The notes: generated from the sequence alone by a model not told the origin. DNA of 42,625 nucleotides from JAAZGD01 sp034003765 (GCA_034003765.1 JAVEXZ010000016.1:1-42625); one strand, 5' to 3'; positions 33,685 through 41,552 are shown, counted from the first letter of the stretch. Program-made: numbers and translations.

Positions 33685-35046
33685 ATGTCAGAGAAAAATA
33701 CCGCCTTCACAATTGAAGAACTTACTGCTGTATTAGACAGTATTAAGGATGCTATTTTTATCGATGATAAAAATGGAATAACTTTGTGGTGCAACAAAAC
33801 TTGCGAAGCTCTTTATAATATAAAAAAAGAAGATGTTATAGGCATCTCAGCAGGTGAGTTAGAAAAGCAGGGGGTATTTACACCTTCGGTAACCGTAAGG
33901 GTTCTTGAACAACAAGAAGAGGTCAGCTTAATTCATGAAAACAAAATAGGCAAACACTTATTGAGCACAGGAATTCCTATTTTTTCGGAAGATGGAACCA
34001 TCACTCAAATAATCACTACATCCAGAGACATCACTGAAATAAACCATTTACAAAAAGAGCTTGAGAGGGTCCAACGTAAACTAAATACCCTTAATGCACC
34101 CCAAAAGTATGGAGATGAAGAAATAGTTGCAGCAAGTCAGGCCATGTATAATGTTTTACTCCTAGCGAAAAGATTAGCAGATGTTGACTCAACAGTATTA
34201 ATTACGGGAGAATCAGGAGTCGGTAAAGGCCTTATTGCAAGATACCTACACAAAAATGGACCAAGAAAAGATAAACCCATGGTGACCGTAAACTGTGGAG
34301 CAATACCAGAAAACCTTATTGAATCGGAACTCTTTGGCTATGAAAGAGGAGCTTTTACAGGCTCAAGAGTAGAGGGGAAGGTTGGGCTTTTTGAGGAAGC
34401 AGAAGGGGGAACTATTTTTCTTGACGAAATATCCGAACTACCATTAAACCTTCAGGTTAAACTCTTACAGGTTATACAGGAGAGAGAATTCAAAAAAGTA
34501 GGTGGAGTCAAAGGAATACCTGTGGACGTAAGGATCATTTCTGCCACCAATCAAGAGCTCCGTAACTTGGTGGAAGAGGGAGCCTTTAGAGAAGACCTGT
34601 ATTATCGGTTAAACGTTGTTCCCATAAATGTCCCCCCACTTAGAGAACGTACTGAAGATATTTTACCTTTAATACATTCAGCCCTGTATAAACTCAATGA
34701 GAAAATTGGTGAAGATAAAATAATTAGCTCTGAAGCCCTAGCCATACTTTTAACCTACCAATGGCCTGGGAATGCAAGGGAAGTAGAAAATATAATTGAA
34801 CGTCTAGTTATTACTACCAAGGATGGGGTTGTAATGCCTGAAAATTTACCCCCCTATCTTTTGGAAGCCAGCCATCAAAACAAAAATCAAAGGGTGGGCA
34901 AAACATTACAGGAAAATTTAGATATAACAGAAAAAGAAATACTAGTAGAAGCCATGAAAAACTATTCAACCACCCGAGCTATGGCAAAAGCTTTAGGTGT
35001 AAGTCAGCCTACCGTGGTAAGAAAGATAGCTAAACATAAACTTTAG
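33685..35046 (+). CDS. sigma-54-dependent activator with PAS sensor domain
   Basis: From ATG 33685 the protein has 453 residues. A PAS domain (about 8-118) comes first, then a short coiled coil (HLQKELERVQRKLNTL). The AAA+ domain follows: Walker A GESGVGKG (175-182), the sigma-54 contact loop GAFTGS (222-227; usual GAFTGA, last Ala replaced by Ser), and Walker B GGTIFLDE (about 241-248). The last 25 residues form a TyrR/Fis-like helix-turn-helix (STTRAMAKALGVSQPTVVRKI). It binds upstream sites and remodels RNA polymerase with sigma-54. The PAS domain should sense a small molecule. It lies just upstream of two palindromes and a -24/-12 promoter, its obvious target. A TTG at 33640 would add 15 residues but has no ribosome-binding site. 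Confidence 0.93.
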   Translation: MSEKNTAFTIEELTAVLDSIKDAIFIDDKNGITLWCNKTCEALYNIKKEDVIGISAGELEKQGVFTPSVTVRVLEQQEEVSLIHENKIGKHLLSTGIPIFSEDGTITQIITTSRDITEINHLQKELERVQRKLNTLNAPQKYGDEEIVAASQAMYNVLLLAKRLADVDSTVLITGESGVGKGLIARYLHKNGPRKDKPMVTVNCGAIPENLIESELFGYERGAFTGSRVEGKVGLFEEAEGGTIFLDEISELPLNLQVKLLQVIQEREFKKVGGVKGIPVDVRIISATNQELRNLVEEGAFREDLYYRLNVVPINVPPLRERTEDILPLIHSALYKLNEKIGEDKIISSEALAILLTYQWPGNAREVENIIERLVITTKDGVVMPENLPPYLLEASHQNKNQRVGKTLQENLDITEKEILVEAMKNYSTTRAMAKALGVSQPTVVRKIAKHKL

Positions 35047-35053
35047 TCAAATG

Positions 35054-35071
35054 CGATACATTTAAGTATCG
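35054..35071. promoter_or_regulatory. upstream activator site 1
   Basis: CGATAC and GTATCG flank ATTTAA. The core GATAC...GTATC is shared with site 2 at the same arm spacing. It lies about 195 bp before the predicted sigma-54 start point. Confidence 0.75.
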
Positions 35072-35089
35072 TTGAATCACAAATGCATC

Positions 35090-35120
35090 AAACCCCATTG
35101 CTTTGATAATTAAGGGGTTT
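35090..35120. other. hairpin between the two activator sites
   Basis: AAACCCC (35090-35096) pairs with GGGGTTT (35114-35120). No T-run follows. It may end the regulator transcript weakly or simply be spacer. Confidence 0.35.
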
Positions 35121-35146
35121 AGAGAATATAAAAGATTATATACACC

Positions 35147-35174
35147 GAACATGATACATAAATGTATCATGTTC
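35147..35174. promoter_or_regulatory. upstream activator site 2, perfect 28-bp palindrome
   Basis: GAACATGATACAT, AA, ATGTATCATGTTC: 13-bp arms with no mismatch. Centre about 97 bp before the predicted start point, a normal place for a sigma-54 activator site. It contains the GATAC...GTATC core of site 1. Confidence 0.88.
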
Positions 35175-35230
35175 TAGATATTCAAAATATAAGATGTTGG
35201 TATTGCAACCTTTAGGGATGCCTACATGCT

Positions 35231-35246
35231 TGGCATGATTATTGCG
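35231..35246 (+). promoter_or_regulatory. sigma-54 (-24/-12) promoter of the aldehyde dehydrogenase operon
   Basis: TGGCATGATTATTGCG matches TGGCAC-N5-TTGC, with GG (35232-35233) and GC (35244-35245) spaced by 10 nt as required. It lies 72 nt before the aldehyde dehydrogenase ATG and just downstream of the two palindromes and the activator gene. Confidence 0.9.
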
Positions 35247-35317
35247 TATTAGTTAGGTGTAAGGCGATTAATTCGTTTTACCCATTAAATATTTATTTTT
35301 AATAAGGAGGGTATTCA

Positions 35318-36745
35318 ATGTCAGTAAATCACAGCGATTATGTAGCAGGACTAATAGCCAAAGCTAGGGCCGCACAGGCTATTGCAGAAAATTTTACACA
35401 AGAGCAGGTTGATGATTTAACCTTTGCCGTTGCTTATGAACTTACTAAACCTGAAGTTGCTTTAAAGTTTGGCGAGATGCTTGTAGAAGAATCAGGAATG
35501 GGTGTTCCTAAGGACAAACAAGCAAAAATGTTTGGAAAAGTTAAGGGAACATATTTCCAAATGAAGGGTGAAAAATCAGTGGGTTTGGTTGAAGTTGATG
35601 AAAAAAAGGGAATTGAGAAATATGCAAGACCCATGGGCGTTATTGGGGCTATCATTCCTGTAACAAATGGAGAGGCAACTCCTGTTGTTAAATCCCTTAT
35701 GGCCCTTAAAACTAGAAACGCAGTAATATTAGCACCTCATCCAAAAGCAAGAAAAACTAACGTTGCAGTTACAGAAGCTATTCGTGAAGTAATTGTTAAA
35801 ATGGGAGCTCCTGCTGATTTGGTGCAATCAATTGACCCAGAATTTGTATCTATTGAAGCTTCTCAGGCTTTGATGGAACAAGTAGACTTTATTCTTGCTA
35901 CTGGTGGAACTCCAATGGTAAGACAGGCATATTCCTCAGGAACTCCAGCTATTGGTGTTGGAACTGGAAATGTTGTTTGTATCGTAGATGGAACAAGTGA
36001 TATGGACAAAACTGCGGATATGATTATTAGATCCAAGACTTTTGATGGGGCAACTTCATGTTCCACAGAAAATACCGTTGTTGTTTTAGAAGAGTGTTAT
36101 GACGAATTTGTAGCGGCTATGGAAAAAGTAGGTGTATGTTTTATTAAAGAAGGCTCTGAAGACAAAGCAAAATTGTTAAAGACTATATGGCCTGAATCTC
36201 CTAAAAACCATGACCTGAACCGTCAGATCGTCGCTAAGGTAGCAACCGAGATTGCTAAAATGGCAGGGGTTGAAGTTCCTGAAAATACAAGAGCTCTTTT
36301 CGTTGAAGAGACTGGTGGATACGGAAACGAATTCCCCTTTGCTGGAGAAAAACTAAGCCCAGTAGCTGCTGTAAGAAAAGCTAAGAATTTCGAAGAAGCA
36401 GTTGATATGATGAGAAAAACTTTGGAATATCAAGGTTTAGGACACAGTTGTGGAATCCACACTACTGTTAAGGAAAGAGTTACATATCTTGGAGAAAAAA
36501 TGCCTGTATGTAAAGTTTGTGTTAACCTGCCTCAATCCTTGTCCAACTCAGGATCTTGGGTTTGTGGTTTCCCAATGTCAATGACATTAGGATGTGGAAC
36601 TTGGGGACATAACTCACTTTCTCATAATGCTACTTTTAGAGATCTTCTTAACTTCACTTATGTGGCAAGAGAAATTCCTAGCTTCCAGCCAACAGATGAA
36701 GCACTATTTGACAATGACAGCATTAAAGCTAAGGTTGATGCGTAA
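35318..36745 (+). CDS. acylating-type aldehyde dehydrogenase (sulfoacetaldehyde dehydrogenase-like)
   Basis: The 475-residue protein is an NAD(P)-dependent aldehyde dehydrogenase of the CoA-acylating branch (AdhE N-domain, EutE, SauS). Catalytic Cys248 lies in SKTFDGATSCSTENTVVV, the form seen in that branch. ARPMGVIGAIIPVTNGEATPVVKSLMALKTRNAVI and the late SCGIHT and LSNSGSWVCGFPMSMTLGCGTWG segments agree. It lacks the alcohol dehydrogenase half of AdhE. It most resembles, from memory, the sulfoacetaldehyde dehydrogenase group, but other short oxo-acid aldehydes such as malonate semialdehyde are possible. The partner aminotransferase gene lies 40 nt downstream. AAGGAGG precedes the ATG, and a sigma-54 promoter lies upstream. 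Confidence 0.86.
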   Translation: MSVNHSDYVAGLIAKARAAQAIAENFTQEQVDDLTFAVAYELTKPEVALKFGEMLVEESGMGVPKDKQAKMFGKVKGTYFQMKGEKSVGLVEVDEKKGIEKYARPMGVIGAIIPVTNGEATPVVKSLMALKTRNAVILAPHPKARKTNVAVTEAIREVIVKMGAPADLVQSIDPEFVSIEASQALMEQVDFILATGGTPMVRQAYSSGTPAIGVGTGNVVCIVDGTSDMDKTADMIIRSKTFDGATSCSTENTVVVLEECYDEFVAAMEKVGVCFIKEGSEDKAKLLKTIWPESPKNHDLNRQIVAKVATEIAKMAGVEVPENTRALFVEETGGYGNEFPFAGEKLSPVAAVRKAKNFEEAVDMMRKTLEYQGLGHSCGIHTTVKERVTYLGEKMPVCKVCVNLPQSLSNSGSWVCGFPMSMTLGCGTWGHNSLSHNATFRDLLNFTYVAREIPSFQPTDEALFDNDSIKAKVDA

Positions 36746-36785
36746 GCTTGTTCGTTTTTCAAAATAATTAATAAAGGAGAAAGAT

Positions 36786-38111
36786 ATGTCAAATATAAAA
36801 GAAAATAGTAAAAAATACAATTTACATTCTTGGTCAGCTCAAGGGAAGTTGCAGCCAATGGTTGTTACAAAAGCAGAGGGAATTTACTTCTGGGACGAAG
36901 ATGGCAATAGATATTATGATATGTCCAGCCAACTTGTAAACCTAAACTTGGGACATAATAATAAGGCGATTATTGATGCGATAAAGGCACAAGCTGACAA
37001 AATGCCCTTTATGGGACCAGGATATGCCTTGGATGTTCGGTCTGAAGCAGCTAAGTCCATTGTTGAAGCTTCAGGTATGAACGGTGCAAAAGTTTTCTTT
37101 ACAAATGCTGGAGCAGAAGCTAATGAGAATGCTCTTAAAATGGCAAAAGCCTACACAGGTAAATGGAAGGTTTTCTCCATGTATCGTTCATATCATGGTG
37201 CTAGCGCAGGAGCAGGAATGCTTACAGGAGAACCTCGTCGTTTTGCCAGTGAACCTGGTGGTCCAGGGTTTGTGAAGTTTGATGGTCCTTATGCATACAG
37301 AGCTCCAAAAGCTTGTAAGTTCAACAGCGAAGAGGAAGTTACTGAATATTACCTTGACCTCTTGGAAAACAAAATCAAACAGGAAGGGGCAAAACTAATT
37401 GCTGCAATCTTCTTGGAAACTGTTGTAGGGTCTAACGGAATTCTTATTCCACCTAAAGGCTACTTAGAGGGTGTTCGCGCACTTTGCGACAAGTATGATA
37501 TCTTAATGGTATGCGATGAAGTTATGGCTGGATGGTATAGAACTGGAACCACCTTTGCTTTCCAACAGTTTAATGTTGTCCCAGATATGATTACCTTTGC
37601 TAAGGGCGCTACTTGTGGGTACGTTCCTCTAGGTGGTGTTGTTGCAAGCAAAAAAATTGCGGATCACTTTGATGATAATGTTATGTTCTGTGGACTTACA
37701 TATTCAGCTCATCCAATGGGTTGTGCTGCAGTTGTTGCAACAATTGAGGAGTACAAGAGATTAAATATTGCAGAAAATGTAAAAACTCTTGGAAAAGTAT
37801 TGGCTGATTTCCTTGACAAGCTTGTTGATAAGCATCCATGTGTTGGCGAAGTTAGACATATTGGATTGTTTTCTGCAGTAGAGCTAGTTAAGGATAAGAC
37901 TACAAGAGAGGCACTTGTACCTTTCAATAATGACAAAGAAGGTTTGATGGGCAAAATTGTTGGAATGCTTAAAAAAGAAGGTTTTTCAACATACAGCAAT
38001 GAGAATATGATTATCGTTGCTCCTCCATTAATCATAACTGAAAAAGAATTGCTAGAAGCTCTTGCGATTCTAGACAAGGTACTTGATTCTGTAGATAATA
38101 TGATTAAATAA
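36786..38111 (+). CDS. class III aminotransferase (omega-amino acid / taurine type)
   Basis: The 441-residue PLP enzyme belongs to the omega-aminotransferase group. Lys273 in TFAKGATCGYVPLGGVV binds PLP and Asp244 in CDEVMAGWYRTG pairs with the pyridine nitrogen. FFTNAGAEANENALKMA, YRSYHGAS and GLTYSAHPMGCAAVVATI are standard. Such enzymes move a terminal amino group to pyruvate or 2-oxoglutarate and leave an aldehyde. The aldehyde dehydrogenase encoded just upstream would take that aldehyde to an acyl-CoA or acid. Taurine, beta-alanine, 4-aminobutyrate and 3-aminobutyrate-like compounds are all candidates. AAAGGAGAAAG precedes the ATG. A 14-bp hairpin ends the operon. Confidence 0.88.
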   Translation: MSNIKENSKKYNLHSWSAQGKLQPMVVTKAEGIYFWDEDGNRYYDMSSQLVNLNLGHNNKAIIDAIKAQADKMPFMGPGYALDVRSEAAKSIVEASGMNGAKVFFTNAGAEANENALKMAKAYTGKWKVFSMYRSYHGASAGAGMLTGEPRRFASEPGGPGFVKFDGPYAYRAPKACKFNSEEEVTEYYLDLLENKIKQEGAKLIAAIFLETVVGSNGILIPPKGYLEGVRALCDKYDILMVCDEVMAGWYRTGTTFAFQQFNVVPDMITFAKGATCGYVPLGGVVASKKIADHFDDNVMFCGLTYSAHPMGCAAVVATIEEYKRLNIAENVKTLGKVLADFLDKLVDKHPCVGEVRHIGLFSAVELVKDKTTREALVPFNNDKEGLMGKIVGMLKKEGFSTYSNENMIIVAPPLIITEKELLEALAILDKVLDSVDNMIK

Positions 38112-38143
38112 ACATTTAAGTAAACCTTTAAGCCTTTTGAAAT

Positions 38144-38175
38144 AAGAATACCCTTCCATTTGGAAGGGTATTCTT
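38144..38175. terminator. hairpin terminator between the aminotransferase and DUF2177 genes
   Basis: AAGAATACCCTTCC (38144-38157) pairs perfectly with GGAAGGGTATTCTT (38162-38175) around ATTT. The T-rich end lies inside the stem and flanks are AT-rich in both directions, so it can serve the convergent genes on either side. Confidence 0.75.
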
Positions 38176-38186
38176 GCTTAGTTATT

Positions 38187-38203
38187 GCAATTAGTCTAAT
38201 TGC
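38187..38203. repeat. 17-bp palindrome at the edge of the tandem array
   Basis: GCAATTAG, T, CTAATTGC: perfect 8-bp arms with one central base. It overlaps the first tandem unit. Confidence 0.75.
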
Positions 38204-38312
38204 CATGTGATCAAAGTATTGGTACCATAGCCAAATTGGCATGTAATCATAGTGTTAGTCCCATATTCAAATTGTCATGGGATCAAAGCATTGGTCCCAT
38301 ATTCTAATTGCC
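38198..38312. repeat. 36-bp tandem repeat, three full units plus a partial fourth
   Basis: Units begin with AATTG at 38198, 38234, 38270 and 38306, exactly 36 bp apart. They share an AATTG..CATG..ATCA.AG..TT.GT.CCATA.. pattern with several substitutions. Units 2 and 3 are closest. Unit 3 contains ATGGGA...TCCCAT, able to form a hairpin. There are no spacers, so it is not a CRISPR array. The partial unit overlaps the stop codon of the DUF2177 gene. Confidence 0.85.
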
Positions 38313-38723
38313 TGTTAACCGTATTAGCATGTAGCTTACTAGGGCAGTGGTTCCACTTAAGAAAGTACCCCAAATTAAATCTACCACAGTGATAACTAGG
38401 GGCCAGTCTTTAATTACTGCAAGGCTGGTAAGGTCGTAGGTAGAATAGGTAATCAATCCAAAAAACATTCCAACAAAAAGGGCATACTGCCAACTTTCCT
38501 TTGCAAGAGCAGGGTTTATAACAAAGTATATTATCCCTACTACAAAGATAAAGTAAAACAAAAATGCTGCAGCAACCTTTACTTGGTCTGTCATAATATA
38601 TCCCAAGTGCTTGGCATAAAAATTTTTGGATATCACTTGAAGCCATAATAAATCAATTACCAAGAAAACAAACATTGTAATCAAGAAATTCTTAAGGTTT
38701 GATAGTGTAAAAATAAGGTCCAT
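38304..38723 (-). CDS. DUF2177 family membrane protein
   Basis: The 139-residue protein has four hydrophobic helices and carries family features: VFLVIDLLWLQVISKNFYAKHLG at the N-terminus, MTDQVKVAAAFLFYFIFVVGIIYFVI in the middle, and FFGLITYSTYDLTSLAVIKDWPLVITVVDLIWGTFLSG near the end. Function is unknown. The gene starts one base after the DUF1295 stop codon, so they form one unit. In other bacteria these two families recur together with lipid-modifying enzymes, which suggests a membrane-lipid or small lipid-like substrate; that is inference. Its 3' end runs into the tandem repeat. Confidence 0.85.
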   Translation of the reverse strand: MDLIFTLSNLKNFLITMFVFLVIDLLWLQVISKNFYAKHLGYIMTDQVKVAAAFLFYFIFVVGIIYFVINPALAKESWQYALFVGMFFGLITYSTYDLTSLAVIKDWPLVITVVDLIWGTFLSGTTALVSYMLIRLTGN

Positions 38724-38724
38724 T

Positions 38725-39492
38725 TTATTTCTCCTTTGCTCGCTTAGGGGGTAATGGTATGAAGATACTAGTTCTTTCTGCGTATTCTTGGTAGCCAGGT
38801 TTATCTTTCATGGATTTTTCTAGCATTGGAACACCCGATACAAAAAGCAGAAGAGTGGTTATCGTCAAAGGGCTGACAATACTAAGGATTGAAATACCAG
38901 CACTCATTCCAATTAAGAATATTCCCCACCACATGGTGGCTTCACCAAAGTAATTTGGGTGCCTTGTATATTTCCATAAGCCCCGATCCATTATCTTTCC
39001 ACGGTTACTGGGGTCTCCTATAAAAGTTTTCAACTGCTTGTCACCAAGTGACTCAAAGATGAAACCTAGAATCCAAATACCAAGGCCGATTACTAGTACA
39101 AGTAAATTCCAAGGGCCACTTTCATATCGGATTAGAATCAAAGGAAGACTTATAATTCCCATGAATAGTCCTTGTAACATATATACTTGAAGAAAAGCTC
39201 TTGGTATAAGCCATCGTCCCCATTCTTCTCGCCATTTTTTATATCTGAAATCTTCCTCTTTACCAAGATTCCTTTGTATGATGTGGATAAAGAGCCTTAA
39301 TCCCCAAATGGTTACGAGGACAGTCATAATAATTCTGGGAATCAAGAAATTCCAGTTTTCTATCATAAGATACCAAGCAATTATAACAAATCCTAGTCCC
39401 CAACCCATATCAACTATAGAATTATTTTTGATAAATGTCCCTATGACGAAAAAAATGGAAAAGTAGATAAAAATTAATAGTAAAATATCCAA
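38725..39492 (-). CDS. DUF1295 family membrane protein (steroid reductase / methyltransferase-like fold)
   Basis: The 255-residue protein has about six to seven membrane helices and the family signature LWKYTRHPNYFGEATMWWGIFLIG near residue 180, similar to isoprenylcysteine methyltransferases and 5-alpha-reductase-like proteins. The C-terminus MLEKSMKDKPGYQEYAERTSIFIPLPPKR matches the family. A reductase or methyltransferase acting on a lipid substrate is possible, but no function is established. GAAAGGAGAA precedes the ATG on the minus strand, 15 nt after the FakA-FakB-like gene, so it is likely the second gene of a three-gene transcript. Confidence 0.86.
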   Translation of the reverse strand: MDILLLIFIYFSIFFVIGTFIKNNSIVDMGWGLGFVIIAWYLMIENWNFLIPRIIMTVLVTIWGLRLFIHIIQRNLGKEEDFRYKKWREEWGRWLIPRAFLQVYMLQGLFMGIISLPLILIRYESGPWNLLVLVIGLGIWILGFIFESLGDKQLKTFIGDPSNRGKIMDRGLWKYTRHPNYFGEATMWWGIFLIGMSAGISILSIVSPLTITTLLLFVSGVPMLEKSMKDKPGYQEYAERTSIFIPLPPKRAKEK

Positions 39493-39507
39493 ATCGAATT
39501 CTCCTTT

Positions 39508-41289
39508 CTATTCTTCAATAAATGATAACGCTAAAGATCCTGGTCCTGAATTTATTGCTACCACAGAGGATATTTCTGTGATAAAGGCGGGTTCTTTTTT
39601 GATAATTTGAATTAGAGCTTTTTCATATTCCCTTACTAAAGTGGGACTTTGTGCATGCACAATGGAATAAGATCGAATCCCCTTTTTTTTCATGGCTTCT
39701 TTTGTGAGCTTCATTATTTTTTTTGTAAGGGCCTTTTGGGAAAAGCCCATGTGGAATGCTGTTCCTTTTCCCTGGGGGTCGATAGACATAATTGGTCTCA
39801 TCCCAAGGGCCATACCTAGTCGTCCCACCGATTTTGGTATTCTACCGCCCTTTGTTGCGAACTCCACAGTGCTTAAACATACATAAATTTTCGTTTTTGA
39901 AATTAATTCTTCTATTTTTTCCAAGATCAGGTCTCTTTCCATACCAGCTTCAACCATTTCTACTGTAGCCTGTAGGATTAAGCCTTGAGCTCCAGAATTT
40001 AACTTGCTGTCTACAACTAGGAGTTTATCGCCTAGGATGCCCATTTTAGTTGCTTCTTTAATTAGGCCTTGATAGGTACCACTCATTTTAGATGATACGC
40101 AAATAAAAATAAGAGAATCATATATAAGGGAATATTTTTCTAAAAACTCTCTTATACGTCCTGGCTCTGGTTGAGAACTTGTGGGATGATCAGGACTGTT
40201 AGGTATTTTTTCTATTACTTGATTAAGGGTGATTGTTTGTTTGTCTAAGTACCACTTATCTCCAAATACAATACTTAGGGGCAGGGTATGGACAGAATGC
40301 TTTTCTTTGTATTCTTCTTGTATATCTGCAATTGAATCAGTGAGTATACCAATCCTCTGGCTGCCTTTAGACCTTGTATTGTTAGTCTCATCTACCTTTT
40401 GCTCTATTATATCTCCCTGCTTTTCCATAATCTCCATAACTAGCTCTGGATGATCTGTATGTATATGAATTCTCATATTATCTTGAACCTTAGCTACCAC
40501 AATAGAGTCTCCGTAAGGGCGAATTAGGTTTTTTATATCCTCAGTTGATAAAGGCCCCTTGCTCTCCTTTAAGAAAAACTCAGTACAGAATTTATAATTT
40601 GCTAGATGTTGAGAATTCTCCAAAGGTTCCGAATTTTTTTCAATTAGGGCAGGCCTATTTTTATGCGCTTCTCCCAAAGAGATATTAATCCCATTTAAAA
40701 AATGAACGAAACCAGCTGCCCCTGAATCCACAACGTTATTCTCCTTTAGTACTGCCAGTTGCTGAGTTGTTTTTACTAGAGCTTCACTTGCATGATTGTA
40801 AGCGGAAGCTAAAAGGGCAATGAAATTAGAAGCTTTTCCACTATGTTCAGCCAAATATTTTGCCCATTCACGAATAACACTAATCATAGTCCCTTCAACA
40901 GGCTCATCAACAGCTTCGTAAAGTGAGTCTACTGCTCCTAAGGCTATCTGACCAAATTCTTTAGTAGACACTTGATCAAACTCAGAACCTGATTTTGCTA
41001 AGCCATTTATATAGGAAGCAAAAATAATACCTGAGTTTCCCCGGGCGTTGTATAGGCCTTGTTCCGAGAGAATCTGAATAACGTCTCGAAATGAAGTCTT
41101 ATCGGAGTTATTGGCATTCATTTTGTTGAGGGTATAAAATAGGTTGGTTCCTGTGTCCCCGTCGGCAATGGGGAAGACATTGGTAGAATTTAATTCTTTT
41201 TTGTTAGATTCAACTTCTTTGGTTCCAGACAAAAACCATTGTTTTAGGTCACTGCCATCTATGGTAATCTTTTCAATATAATGATCCAT
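39508..41289 (-). CDS. DAK2-DegV fusion, FakA-FakB-like fatty acid kinase
   Basis: The 593-residue protein joins two parts. Residues 1-205 form a DAK2/DhaL-like kinase domain with PIADGDTGTNL (Asp43, Asp45) and ARGNSGII (82-87). Residues about 230-300 match the middle part of FakA. Residues 312-593 form a DegV/FakB fatty-acid-binding domain: GILTDSIADI, TSSQPEPG (370-377), SSKMSGTYQ and FATKGGRIPKSVG. In the known system FakB presents an acyl chain and FakA phosphorylates it to acyl phosphate for lipid synthesis. Here both are on one chain. AAAGGAGAAAG precedes the ATG, and a promoter lies at 41350-41378. The two membrane genes downstream probably share the transcript. Confidence 0.88.
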   Translation of the reverse strand: MDHYIEKITIDGSDLKQWFLSGTKEVESNKKELNSTNVFPIADGDTGTNLFYTLNKMNANNSDKTSFRDVIQILSEQGLYNARGNSGIIFASYINGLAKSGSEFDQVSTKEFGQIALGAVDSLYEAVDEPVEGTMISVIREWAKYLAEHSGKASNFIALLASAYNHASEALVKTTQQLAVLKENNVVDSGAAGFVHFLNGINISLGEAHKNRPALIEKNSEPLENSQHLANYKFCTEFFLKESKGPLSTEDIKNLIRPYGDSIVVAKVQDNMRIHIHTDHPELVMEIMEKQGDIIEQKVDETNNTRSKGSQRIGILTDSIADIQEEYKEKHSVHTLPLSIVFGDKWYLDKQTITLNQVIEKIPNSPDHPTSSQPEPGRIREFLEKYSLIYDSLIFICVSSKMSGTYQGLIKEATKMGILGDKLLVVDSKLNSGAQGLILQATVEMVEAGMERDLILEKIEELISKTKIYVCLSTVEFATKGGRIPKSVGRLGMALGMRPIMSIDPQGKGTAFHMGFSQKALTKKIMKLTKEAMKKKGIRSYSIVHAQSPTLVREYEKALIQIIKKEPAFITEISSVVAINSGPGSLALSFIEE

Positions 41290-41349
41290 AAACTTCTTTC
41301 TCCTTTATGCGCAAAATTGGAATCATATGTCAAGTTATCATGTTGTAAA

Positions 41350-41378
41350 ATTATAACACTGATATACCCCCCAGTAAA
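41350..41378 (-). promoter_or_regulatory. promoter of the DAK2-DegV gene
   Basis: On the minus strand TTTACT (41373-41378) is followed after 17 nt by a perfect TATAAT (41350-41355), about 60 nt before the ATG. Confidence 0.7.
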
Positions 41379-41520
41379 AGTAATTTAATCACAAATAACG
41401 GGTTATAAAAGAAGTCCATTTATCTCTATATTTTTATGGTAGGGTTTACAGCTCAATGGTAAACACTTTGATTTTTTTCTCTTGTAAGAGTATCTTGAGA
41501 TAATTCATTGTTGAAAAGAG

Positions 41521-41552
41521 TAAAAAACAGAGCTTAAAATAAAAGCTCTGTT
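41521..41552 (-). terminator. intrinsic terminator of lexA
   Basis: AACAGAGCTT and AAGCTCTGTT form a perfect 10-bp stem with a 7-nt A/T loop. On the minus strand a T-run follows the stem. Confidence 0.85.

Noticed and set aside
35318..36745. Bifunctional alcohol/aldehyde dehydrogenase AdhE
   Set aside because: At 475 residues the iron alcohol dehydrogenase half is missing.
38198..38312. CRISPR array (36-bp repeats)
   Set aside because: The units follow each other directly with no spacers and differ from one another; no cas gene is near.
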